DNA of 64,000 bases. Source: Caballeronia sp. NK8. Its GTDB lineage: Bacteria; Pseudomonadota; Gammaproteobacteria; Burkholderiales; Burkholderiaceae. Each line of letters starts with the position of its first letter. Position 1 is the stretch's first letter. The DNA is taken from assembly GCF_018408855.1 (NCBI RefSeq), contig NZ_AP024322.1, forward strand, positions 1,550,001 to 1,614,000, written 5' to 3'. The notes beneath the pieces were generated by a model. The model saw only the letters and a program-made list of their open reading frames with translations. It searched no databases and was not told the DNA's origin. Shown in pieces: positions 20,901 to 28,263 of this stretch. The translations under genes were made by a program, and so were the position numbers.

Positions 20901-20928
20901 AGTATAACTATTAACCGACCGTCCGGTT
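20901..20928 (-). promoter_or_regulatory. paaA promoter with PaaR-like palindromic operator
   Basis: On the minus strand a -10-like TATACT (20901-20906) lies about 40 bases before the paaA start. Just upstream is an imperfect palindrome with arms AACCG (20913-20917) and CGGTT (20924-20928), containing ACCGACCG. ACCGACCG-type palindromes are the sort of site bound by the TetR-family phenylacetyl-CoA-responsive repressor PaaR in Burkholderia. It sits between -10 and -35, so steric repression is plausible. The paaR gene itself is not in the window. Confidence 0.6.
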
Positions 20929-20952
20929 GATTAATTTTATTTGCAATCGTTC

Positions 20953-20979
20953 CGGGTTAAATAGCATCGCGTTAACCCG
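20953..20979. repeat. Inverted repeat upstream of the paaA promoter
   Basis: Perfect 8-bp arms CGGGTTAA and TTAACCCG are separated by 11 bases. It lies between the paaA operator and the DUF4148 gene terminator. There is no T-tract, so a protein-binding site is more likely than a terminator; the factor is unknown. Confidence 0.55.
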
Positions 20980-21014
20980 ATAAAAGCGCTTGTTTCGTTC
21001 TGGAAGACGAACGC

Positions 21015-21042
21015 AAAAAAGCCCAGCCGTTGCGGACTGGGC
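21015..21042 (-). terminator. Rho-independent terminator of the minus-strand DUF4148 gene
   Basis: On the minus strand a GC-rich hairpin with stem GCCCAG..CTGGGC (21021-21042), extended by an inner CCG/CGG pair, is followed directly by six T residues. It isolates the DUF4148 gene ending at 21182 from the paa operon downstream. Confidence 0.85.
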
Positions 21043-21181
21043 AAAACCACCGGTAATCCGGCGGCGGAGGTTGCTTCAATATTCGCGCACACCGCGTCTG
21101 GCGTGCATTTCGAGTTTTGTATGCAATCGACCAGGACGCGTCACATCACGCGGCCCGGTTCCGGCATCGCTCTGAACCGAT

Positions 21182-21496
21182 TCACTGACCGAAGAACACG
21201 CCCTGCGGATCGACGCGCTTGCTCGCGCGGCCCGATTGCGACGCCGCGCCCGTCGACGCTCCGTATCCTTCGGCCTGCGCCTGAGCGGGGCGCACGTCAT
21301 CGACGCGCGCTTCGGCTGCCTGCAGTTTCGCCGGGTACGACGCGTCTTCTGCGGCCGGCGAGTAACCGGCCTTCTCGAGTTGAACGAGTTCGGCGCGAAC
21401 TTCGGCACGGCTCACTGGTGCGCTCGATTGCGCAAACGACGCAAGCGGCGAGGACACGACAGCGGCTGCGATGACTACATTGACCCACGATTTCAT
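21182..21496 (-). CDS. DUF4148 small exported protein
   Basis: The 104-residue protein has a cleavable signal peptide (MKSWVNVVIAAAVVSSPLASFA) and then the DUF4148 core SRAEVRAELVQLEKAGYSPA, ending in a Gly/Ser-rich tail and FFGQ. DUF4148 proteins are abundant in Burkholderia-group genomes and of unknown function, presumably periplasmic. It is a paralogue of the divergent gene at 21877 (both end in a YFGQ or FFGQ tail). Confidence 0.88.
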   Translation of the reverse strand: MKSWVNVVIAAAVVSSPLASFAQSSAPVSRAEVRAELVQLEKAGYSPAAEDASYPAKLQAAEARVDDVRPAQAQAEGYGASTGAASQSGRASKRVDPQGVFFGQ

Positions 21497-21588
21497 GATG
21501 GACTCTCCCTGTTTTTCGATAGCGCCCGACTCGCTTCATGAATTCAGGCACGTCGAGCGGACGATCGAAGTCTAAGTGCACCGCAGCA

Positions 21589-21768
21589 AATGATCATTCG
21601 CGACAATCAGGAAGCATCTTTACGAAATCGGTAAAAGAATGGCGCGCATATGGGCGCGTGAGAGCGCAGCGCAGCATGTTGAAGCGATACCACCGCGATC
21701 CAGGCTTTCCACGCCTCGCATCGCAACAAAACACCGTTCCGATTATTTCCATCTCGACAATGATCATT
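21589..21768. promoter_or_regulatory. Twin AATGATCATT palindromes between two DUF4148 genes
   Basis: The 380-bp divergent region 21497-21876 holds two perfect copies of the 10-bp palindrome AATGATCATT, at 21589-21598 and 21759-21768, about 90 and 110 bp from the two start codons. A partial third copy (AATGATCTT) lies near 21782. No gene is seen in the gap. The arrangement suggests a shared regulator acting on both paralogues, but this is inference. Confidence 0.45.
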
Positions 21769-21876
21769 CAACGGAAACGAGAATGATCTTCGGAGGGCTC
21801 GTCTTTACACTCCGTTCACAAGCTGCTTAACACGAAACCGGCAGCACGAACAGACATCCGTATCGGAGGTAACACC

Positions 21877-22203
21877 ATGAAGACGCTCATTTCCGCAGTC
21901 GCCGTAGCTGCTGCTCTCGCCGTTCCCGCCCTCTCGTTCGCGCAGCAATCCGACGCGCCGCTCACACGCGCCCAGGTTCGCGCCGAGCTGGTTCAGCTCG
22001 AAAAGGCTGGCTACAACCCGAACATCAGCGACCCGTCCTATCCGTCGAACATTCAGGCGGCGCAAGCTCGTGTGAGCGCGCAAACGCTCACGCAAGCGCC
22101 GGTGCAATCGAGCGACTATGGTTCGGTCGCCAATGGCTCGTCGCAATCGGGCCGCACGACCGGTGTTCAACCGCGTGCGCTCGGCGCCTACTTCGGTCAG
22201 TAA
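21877..22203 (+). CDS. DUF4148 small exported protein
   Basis: A 108-residue protein with a signal peptide (MKTLISAVAVAAALAVPALSFA) and core TRAQVRAELVQLEKAGYNP. The rest is Ser/Gln-rich with SSQSGRTTG, and the end is GAYFGQ. A GGAG ribosome site precedes the ATG. It is clearly related to the divergent gene at 21182-21496, implying local duplication. The role is unknown; an envelope or periplasmic location is inferred from the signal peptide. Confidence 0.88.
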   Translation: MKTLISAVAVAAALAVPALSFAQQSDAPLTRAQVRAELVQLEKAGYNPNISDPSYPSNIQAAQARVSAQTLTQAPVQSSDYGSVANGSSQSGRTTGVQPRALGAYFGQ

Positions 22204-22224
22204 GCGATCGACGTCGGCTGAGTA

Positions 22225-22264
22225 GCGAAGGGGCGACATCGCAAGATGTCGCCCCTTCGCGTTT
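22225..22264 (+). terminator. Strong hairpin terminator of the plus-strand DUF4148 gene
   Basis: Perfect 16-bp arms (GCGAAGGGGCGACATC, 22225-22240, and its complement 22245-22260) enclose a GCAA tetraloop and are followed by GTTTT. This is an unusually long, stable intrinsic terminator 22 bp after the stop codon. Confidence 0.85.
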
Positions 22265-22311
22265 TGCATGCACCATGCACGATGGCATTTTGCATTCCGC
22301 ATGCTTGATTC
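22257..22311. repeat. GCATTTTGCA-like intergenic motif cluster
   Basis: A run of ATGC-rich words (TTTTGCATGC, GCACGATGGCATTTTGCA, GCATGC) lies in the intergenic stretch after the terminator. The word GCACGATGGCATTTTGCA is almost repeated at about 6602-6620 (GCGCGATGGCATTCTGCA). Related words occur in several other intergenic sites in this window, so this looks like a dispersed family rather than a local operator. Confidence 0.5.
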
Positions 22312-22359
22312 TGGTCAGCCGCCGCGGTCCCAGCCTCCAAACCAGCCCCGCCACCCGAC

Positions 22360-23475
22360 CTAATTCGCCGGAATCGTGACGACCGGCGACTTCGACGTAT
22401 CCGTGACTTCCGCAAGCGCCATCAGATTCTGCACGACCGTGAACGCGTACTTCGAATCGAAATCGCTGCGAGCGATCCAGTAGTTCGCCTTGTCGTACAG
22501 CACGCTCACGTAGGCATCCTGAGGGGGCTTCTCGCCCACCTTCACGATGATCGTCGGACGCGTCTCTCCGCCGATCAACCCGATGCCCGGCTTGGTCGCG
22601 CCGCTGCCCACCTGCTCGTCCGGCACGGCGATCTGCGCGCCCAGATCGGTGAGGATGCCGAGCACCGAGCGCGTGACCATCGGAATGCGATCCTGATTCG
22701 ACGATTGCCCGTACACGATCTCGTAGGTCTTCATCTTCGGCGAGAGATGCAAAAGCTTTCTCACGAGCGCGAGATCGTCGACGACTTCCTTGTTGTTGCC
22801 GCTGCGCGTCGCGCCGAGCGTGATGAAGACGCCGCCCTTGTCGGCGCTGTTGCCACCGCTGCCCTTGTCCTTCTTGCCGGCCTTGTCGTCATCGGTATTA
22901 CGTGACTCGATATTCAGTTCGCCCGCCAGTTGCAGTCTGCGCAGCGCCCGCAGCAGCAGGAAGAACTCGGGCGAACCCGATGCGTTCGGTCCACCGAGTG
23001 CATTGCCGTTCTGCAAGCCGCTGACCGATTGCGCGGTGATGCGTAAAAGCAAGTCGATCGGAATGCCGCTTTCCGCGAGCGGCATCACGAGCGTCGGCGA
23101 AAGCGGCCGGATATAGGCGCTCGCGTACGCGTCGCCGGTGGTCGGCGTGAACGTGAAGGTCGGATGATTCGAGTAGGAGACGCTGCCCGTCGCCTGCGCG
23201 TAGTTCGGCTGTGCGCCGGAGCCGGCGTTCAACACGACGCCGCCGGTGGTATCGAACGTATAGGCGGCGATGATGCTGCTCACGGTGAGAAACGAAGGCG
23301 CGTCCGCGAAACGCAATCCGACGATCGCGGCAAGAATTTCACGCTTTTTCGCATCGCCGAGGGCGCGGGCGTAGTCCACCTGATCGGCTTTCAGGCGGCT
23401 CGGGCCGATGCCCACGCAACCCGCTGCGAGAAAAGAGACGGAGAGAATGGCGAGCGATAAGGCTTTCCTTGTCAT
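22360..23475 (-). CDS. Unrecognised outer-membrane-type lipoprotein
   Basis: The start MTRKALSLAILSV (23475) gives 371 residues with a clear lipoprotein signal (LAAGC, Cys about 19), followed by a largely soluble region. No known domain was recognised. It has a Lys/Asp/Gly-rich low-complexity stretch (DDDKAGKKDKGSGGNSADKGG) at roughly residues 198-218, and near the C-terminus KANYWIARSDFDSKYAF. The frame is open for 34 codons upstream, but the signal peptide fixes the start. It may belong with the following small exported protein and the DUF2235 gene; the neighbourhood is the only clue. Confidence 0.75.
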   Translation of the reverse strand: MTRKALSLAILSVSFLAAGCVGIGPSRLKADQVDYARALGDAKKREILAAIVGLRFADAPSFLTVSSIIAAYTFDTTGGVVLNAGSGAQPNYAQATGSVSYSNHPTFTFTPTTGDAYASAYIRPLSPTLVMPLAESGIPIDLLLRITAQSVSGLQNGNALGGPNASGSPEFFLLLRALRRLQLAGELNIESRNTDDDKAGKKDKGSGGNSADKGGVFITLGATRSGNNKEVVDDLALVRKLLHLSPKMKTYEIVYGQSSNQDRIPMVTRSVLGILTDLGAQIAVPDEQVGSGATKPGIGLIGGETRPTIIVKVGEKPPQDAYVSVLYDKANYWIARSDFDSKYAFTVVQNLMALAEVTDTSKSPVVTIPAN

Positions 23476-23650
23476 GAGCGTTTGATCGAGGGTGAAAAGG
23501 AGGATCGTCGGCGCGCGGCCGCGGAGCACCCGGGCGACGGTCGCAAATTTCATACCTTTGGGTACAAACGATCTCATCCGGCGCGTTGCGCGCCGGTTTT
23601 AGAAGGCTTCGCGACTCAACGTATTGCGTCAGGCCGCGAGCGAAGCCCGA

Positions 23651-23857
23651 TCACGAAGCGCCGTGCTGCGCGTCCGAATGTGCCTGCTTCTCGCGCGAAG
23701 GCGCCTCGGCGATATTGCGTGCTGCTTCCTTGTGTTGGGCAACCAGCGCATCGAGACGGTCCTGCGCGAAACGCGGACCCTCGTCGCGAGCGAAAGCTGG
23801 TGCGGCGAGCGTCGCTGCCGTGAGGACGATGATCGTGGCGATAGGCGTTCTTTTCAT
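23651..23857 (-). CDS. Small secreted protein of unknown function
   Basis: The 68-residue product has a clear signal peptide (MKRTPIATIIVLTAATLAAPAFA), leaving a mature peptide of about 45 residues. The mature part is charged and predicted helical (FAQDRLDALVAQHKEAARNI), with a His/Ser-rich end. It was judged real from the signal peptide and its placement in an otherwise empty gap. No family was recognised. Confidence 0.6.
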   Translation of the reverse strand: MKRTPIATIIVLTAATLAAPAFARDEGPRFAQDRLDALVAQHKEAARNIAEAPSREKQAHSDAQHGAS

Positions 23858-24126
23858 GATTCACCCCGCGATATTGGATGCGGCAGCCCCCAGTGCGGCC
23901 GCCCGACTAGCATCGCACATCGGCCCCGAGGCTGCGCGACGCGCGCTCGCGTCTGCGCTACTCGCATCCCTCGTCTTTCCGCCAAAATCCAGCGCGCCCC
24001 GGCATGCGCCACGTTTTGCACCGTTCGCGTGCTTGCGCATTGTTCGCGGATTACCTATTCCTTACTTCGGGGCATCTTTTGTCATACCGGCGCCGACAAG
24101 ACCGGAACACCGCGGAGACCGCGCTC

Positions 24127-25173
24127 ATGAATCTCGCCATCTTCTTCGACGGCACGTGGAACGAGCCCAACGATCGCACCAATGCGTATCTGCTCTACAA
24201 GCTCGCGCCCGAGACGGACCAGCAGGAAACCTTCTATGTGGCGGGCGTCGGCACGCAAGGCAATGGATTATTTTCGCTCGCCAACAAATTTCTCGGCGGC
24301 GCATTCGGCGACGGCCTGAGCGAGAACATCAAGAGCGGCTATGCATGGCTGTGTCAGCGCTACAAGCCGGACGCGAAGATCTACATCTTCGGCTTCAGCC
24401 GCGGCGCGTATTCCGCGCGCAGCCTGGCCGGACTGATCCGCAAGTGCGGACTCGCGAACGACTGGAGTCCGCCTTCGATCGATCAGGCGTACGGCATCTA
24501 TCGCGACAAGGACGTGGGGCCTTCGGATCAGACGGTCGTCGACTTCCGCAAGCAGTTCACGCGCGAAGTCGATGTCGAATTCATCGGCGTGTGGGATACG
24601 GTCGGCGATCTCGGCATCCCGCTCGATGGCCTGCCCGTTCCGGGCTTTTCGAGCTACTACAAGTTCCACGACACGACGCTCTCGAACCGCACGAAGGCGG
24701 CTTATCACGCGATCGCGGCGAACGAGTTCCGCTCGCTCTACAAACCGACGCTGTGGACACCCGGCACCGAAACGCGCGGCGGCGATCTGCCGCTCGAACA
24801 GCGCTGGTTCGCGGGCGCGCATGCGAACGTGGGCGGCGGATACGTCACGCCGCCGCGCACGCCCGAGGATCTGCTGCCGCTCATTCCCGCCGAATGGCTG
24901 CGCCAGAAGGCAGCGGACAAGGGTCTCGAGATTGACGGTCCGATCAAGATTCCTCAGCAAGCGTTCCAGTCACAGCCGATCGATTCGTATGCCGAATTCA
25001 CCGCGCATCATCCGTTTCTGCAAGTGGTGTGCAAGAAGCAGGCGCGCGTAGCCGGCAATGCGCTCAACGAAACGATCGACCCGAGCCTGCTCGCGCGCCT
25101 CGCGACGCCGGGTTTCATCGACATGTATCCGGCGCTCGTCGCTCAGTTGAAGGCATTGCCAGTCGGAACATAA
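24127..25173 (+). CDS. DUF2235 alpha/beta-hydrolase (phospholipase-like)
   Basis: From MNLAIFFDGTWNEPNDRTN the protein has 348 residues with the DUF2235 core: the N-terminal FFDGTWN, the nucleophile elbow GFSRGAYSARSLAG (Ser in GxSxG), DTVGDLGIP (Asp) and WFAGAHANVGGGY (His). DUF2235 proteins include Tle-type phospholipase effectors of type VI secretion, as well as many uncharacterised housekeeping members. No vgrG, tssD or adaptor gene is near, so secretion is not shown. The membrane protein gene at 25379 follows in the same direction after about 205 bp. Confidence 0.88.
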   Translation: MNLAIFFDGTWNEPNDRTNAYLLYKLAPETDQQETFYVAGVGTQGNGLFSLANKFLGGAFGDGLSENIKSGYAWLCQRYKPDAKIYIFGFSRGAYSARSLAGLIRKCGLANDWSPPSIDQAYGIYRDKDVGPSDQTVVDFRKQFTREVDVEFIGVWDTVGDLGIPLDGLPVPGFSSYYKFHDTTLSNRTKAAYHAIAANEFRSLYKPTLWTPGTETRGGDLPLEQRWFAGAHANVGGGYVTPPRTPEDLLPLIPAEWLRQKAADKGLEIDGPIKIPQQAFQSQPIDSYAEFTAHHPFLQVVCKKQARVAGNALNETIDPSLLARLATPGFIDMYPALVAQLKALPVGT

Positions 25174-25203
25174 ATTCAGGAATCCGCATCGTATGATGAT
25201 GTT

Positions 25204-25277
25204 GTGTGCGCATGCACGCACACGTCGTAGCAAAACGATGCCTAAAATTCCTCTACCAAACGTTTGCGCTGCAAACG
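25204..25277. repeat. Two short inverted repeats between the DUF2235 gene and the membrane-protein gene
   Basis: Arms GTGTGCG / CGCACAC around CATGCA (25204-25223) lie 30 bp after the DUF2235 stop. A second perfect palindrome, CGTTTGC-GCT-GCAAACG, is at 25261-25277. The first may end the upstream transcript. The second, about 100 bp before the next start, may be an operator. Neither has a T-tract. Confidence 0.4.
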
Positions 25278-25378
25278 ATCGCGGATAGTTGCAGATGAAA
25301 TCATCTGCGCGACGCGCACGATCCAGACCGATGTCCGCCCGCAGCCCATGCTTCGCCCGGACTTGAAGGGAGACCGGC

Positions 25379-26938
25379 ATGAGCACACCTTCCACGACGG
25401 ACTTCGTCGAACACGGCGCAGCGGGCGTCATGGACAACGACGACAACGGCGACTTCAGCGACGGACAGCCCGGCCCGCGCGCGGAGGCGGACATCGTCAA
25501 GTGCGAGGCGCTCATCTCGCACGCGGCCGAAACCGGCACGCTTCTCGACAAGGCCGATGTCGACGCGGTGCGCGGCGCGCGCGCCGCCTTCGACCAGGGC
25601 ATCTGGAGCCGCGCGATCGGCAGCGCGTTCTATGGCGCGATGAGCCGCATCGCGGCGTCGGTGCAATATCCGGGGCGGCGCATCGTCGACGATCTCGATC
25701 ACTGCCGCGACATGGTTTCGTACGGCGCGCAGAACGGCAGGCTGCTCGATGAGCAAGATATCGAAGCCATGTCGAAAGCGCGCGCCGCGCAGCAGGACCA
25801 CACGTGGAGTCCCGAGATCGAGAGCGCGTTCTACGCGGCGATGAGCCGTATCGCGCATGCGGTGACGCCGGTCGTCGCGGAAACGGCGGGCAGCGAGGCT
25901 AGACAAGGCGCGCGGCGCGCGATCCGCATCTACACGCATTCGGCGATCGCGCTGACGTTGCTGGTCGTATCGCTGTCGTGCCTGCTGTTCGTCGCGAACC
26001 AGGTATCGACCGATATCTCGACTGTCGTCAAGCAGAACGACGCGGCCGCGCTCACGCTGCACAACCAGTTGCAGGCGCACGCGGTCGCAATCGCCGAAGC
26101 CGCCGCGAAAAAGGATGCGGTCGCCTTGATCGCGCTGCAAAACTCCCAGCCCGCGCTGCAGATCAAGGAAGAGTTGCAGAGCTTCGCGACCAACAACCGG
26201 CAGCTTTTCGCGGACGTGTCGCGCATCAGCGCGTTCACGACGAGCCTCGGTCTCGGCGCGATCCGCAGCCCGTACAAGGCGCCCTGCGACGCCGAAGAGA
26301 ACGTGCTGAATTTTCAGGGCGCGTATCGCACGTCGCATTCGCCGAAGTACTACGGCGGCAAGGTGGCGAGCGGCGACTGGCAATGCAATCCGGATGTTGC
26401 GCGCAAGGTGCTGGAAATCACGCTGCCACTGCTCGCGAAACCCAACGCCGAACCGGGCGACACCAATCCGCCGACCGATCTCGATGCGGTCGCGCAAGGC
26501 TTTCAGAAGATCGCGGTGTATCAGGACATTCGCGCGATGGCGCTGTATGCGAACGACATCATCCTGTCGATCGTGGGCGCGGTGACGGGCTTCCTGCTGC
26601 CGGTGCTGTATGCGTGGCTCGGCGCGTGCGCCGCGATTCTGCGGCAACTATCCGCCGATTCAGCGGCCAATACCTTCCACCCCGAGCACTCGAAGGTGGC
26701 GAACCGCGCGCACGTGACGAGCGCGATCATCGTCGGCATTTCGATCGGTCTCTTCAGCAAGCTGCTCGAAGGCGGCAAGGACGTGTCGCCGCTCGCGATC
26801 GCGTTCGTTGCGGGTTATGCGTCAGACAAGTTCTTCTATTTCGTCGACCGGCTCGTCGGCGCGATGTTTCCGCCCCGCAGCGATGCGCCGGCGCGCGCCA
26901 CGCGTAACGCGCCCGCGCGACCGCCTTCACGACCCTGA
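25379..26938 (+). CDS. Unknown membrane protein with duplicated N-terminal module
   Basis: The 519-residue protein has two roughly 50-residue copies of a helical module. They are CEALISHAAETGTLLDKADV..SAFYGAMSRIAASV at about 42-95 and CRDMVSYGAQNGRLLDEQDI..SAFYAAMSRIAHAV at about 110-162. A membrane helix follows at about 186-205 (IALTLLVVSLSCLLFVAN), then an extracytoplasmic alpha-helical region of about 190 residues. Two or three more membrane segments come near 400-480 (DIILSIVGAVTGFLLPVLYA and following), and a basic/Pro-rich tail ends the protein. No known family was recognised. The layout suggests a membrane sensor or pore component. It is probably linked to the DUF2235 gene upstream. 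Confidence 0.75.
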   Translation: MSTPSTTDFVEHGAAGVMDNDDNGDFSDGQPGPRAEADIVKCEALISHAAETGTLLDKADVDAVRGARAAFDQGIWSRAIGSAFYGAMSRIAASVQYPGRRIVDDLDHCRDMVSYGAQNGRLLDEQDIEAMSKARAAQQDHTWSPEIESAFYAAMSRIAHAVTPVVAETAGSEARQGARRAIRIYTHSAIALTLLVVSLSCLLFVANQVSTDISTVVKQNDAAALTLHNQLQAHAVAIAEAAAKKDAVALIALQNSQPALQIKEELQSFATNNRQLFADVSRISAFTTSLGLGAIRSPYKAPCDAEENVLNFQGAYRTSHSPKYYGGKVASGDWQCNPDVARKVLEITLPLLAKPNAEPGDTNPPTDLDAVAQGFQKIAVYQDIRAMALYANDIILSIVGAVTGFLLPVLYAWLGACAAILRQLSADSAANTFHPEHSKVANRAHVTSAIIVGISIGLFSKLLEGGKDVSPLAIAFVAGYASDKFFYFVDRLVGAMFPPRSDAPARATRNAPARPPSRP

Positions 26939-27247
26939 TTCGTCGAGTTCGAATTCGATGCTCGGATAGTCCTGCAGCCGCCCGCTCACTTCGGCCTCGC
27001 GCCCGCTCGTGAAAAGGCCGTCGAGATAGTCGAACGACAGTTCGCCCGCGAGCGCCTTCAGCGCCAGTTCTGCGCTGCGCTTCGGTTCGGTTTTGATATC
27101 GCCCGAATCCATGCAGGCGCAGAATTCCCCGTTCTTCGAATCGATCCCGCCGATGTCGATCACCTTGCCGTCGACATTCTGGGCGAGCACGCGCTGCTCC
27201 ACCGCGAATAGCCTGAACGGGCGTTCCCTGCTCTCACGATTGGCCAT
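26927..27247 (-). CDS. Hypothetical small soluble protein
   Basis: The 106-residue protein starts MANRESRERPFRLFAVEQRV. It is soluble, with a mixed charge pattern (IDIGGIDSKNGEFCACMDSGD), and ends EFELDESGS. No domain was recognised. Its 3' end overlaps the 3' end of the convergent membrane-protein gene by 12 bp. The longer open frame upstream of 27247 lacks support. Confidence 0.6.
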   Translation of the reverse strand: MANRESRERPFRLFAVEQRVLAQNVDGKVIDIGGIDSKNGEFCACMDSGDIKTEPKRSAELALKALAGELSFDYLDGLFTSGREAEVSGRLQDYPSIEFELDESGS

Positions 27248-27396
27248 GGTGCGATTCTCCGGTGAGTGGACCGATCGAAACGATGCAGCAAGGGCCGCGC
27301 CCGTCGCGTGTGCGTCGCAGCATCGACTCGCCTTCCTGAGCGCGCTGCGCCGTCCTACAGTGAACCATCGGCAACGCAACGACAGGAGCAGTCACC

Positions 27397-28167
27397 GTGA
27401 ACGGAACCATGAGCGGCAAAGTCGCCGTGATCACCGGCGCGAGCCGCGGACTCGGACGCAACGCCGCATTGAAGCTCGCGCTCCAGGGCGCCGGCGTGAT
27501 CGGCACTTACAACCGCAACGAGGCGGCCGCGCAGTCGCTCGTCGATGAAATCGCGCACGCCGGCGGCAAGGCGGCCATGCTCGCGCTCGATGTCGCGCGC
27601 TGCGATACCTTCGCCGCCTTCGGCGACGCGCTCTGCAAGACGCTCGAAGACACCTTCGAGCGCGAGAATTTCGACTTTCTGGTGAACAACGCGGGCATCG
27701 GCATTCATGCGCTCTTCGCGGAAACGACGCCCGAGCAGTTCGACGAGCTCGTCAATATCCAGTTGAAAGGACCCTTCTTTCTGACGCAGACGCTGTTGCC
27801 CTATCTCCACGAGGAAGGCGCGATCCTCAACGTGTCGAGCGGGCTTACGCGCTTCGCGCTGCCGGGCTTTGCGGCGTATGCCGTGATGAAAGGCGGAATC
27901 GAGGTGTTCACGCGCTATCTCGCGAAGGAGCTCGGGCCGCACGGCATCACCGTGAACACCATCGCGCCGGGCGCGATCGAGACGGACTTCGGCGGCGGCG
28001 TCGTGCGCGACGATCACGATACGAACCGGTTCATCGCGGATAACACGGCGCTCGGGCGCGCGGGCGTGCCGGACGATATCGGCGGCGCGATCGTGGCGAT
28101 CCTCTCGGAGGGCAATCGCTGGATGACGGCGCAGCGCGTCGAGGTATCGGGCGGGATGTTCATCTGA
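27397..28167 (+). CDS. Short-chain dehydrogenase/reductase (FabG-like)
   Basis: A 256-residue classical SDR with the cofactor motif TGASRGLGRNAA near the N-terminus, NNAG at about 100, a catalytic Ser in NVSSGL, and YAVMK (Tyr-x-x-x-Lys). The end GWMTAQRVEVSGGMFI is typical. The start is the GTG at 27397, which has GGAG 8 nt upstream; ATG at 27409 is an alternative. The substrate is not predictable. The gene stands alone and ends at a shared terminator with the porin. Confidence 0.9.
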   Translation: MNGTMSGKVAVITGASRGLGRNAALKLALQGAGVIGTYNRNEAAAQSLVDEIAHAGGKAAMLALDVARCDTFAAFGDALCKTLEDTFERENFDFLVNNAGIGIHALFAETTPEQFDELVNIQLKGPFFLTQTLLPYLHEEGAILNVSSGLTRFALPGFAAYAVMKGGIEVFTRYLAKELGPHGITVNTIAPGAIETDFGGGVVRDDHDTNRFIADNTALGRAGVPDDIGGAIVAILSEGNRWMTAQRVEVSGGMFI

Positions 28168-28205
28168 CGCAGTGCTTCGTTACGATTGCGCGCCGCCCGT
28201 GGGCG

Positions 28206-28237
28206 AAAAAAAACCGGACGCCAGGGCGTCCGGTTTT
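28206..28237. terminator. Bidirectional terminator between the SDR and porin genes
   Basis: Perfect 13-bp arms (AAAACCGGACGCC, 28210-28222, and its complement 28225-28237) are preceded by A8 on the plus strand. The minus-strand porin transcript therefore ends in T8, and the plus-strand SDR transcript in T4. Confidence 0.85.
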
Positions 28238-28263
28238 CGTGCTGCGGTACTGCGAAGCGTCGC

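Noticed and set aside
24127..25173. DUF2235 protein as a secreted type VI effector
   Set aside because: No vgrG, PAAR, tssD or adaptor gene is near. Only the family resemblance exists, so it was not named as an effector.
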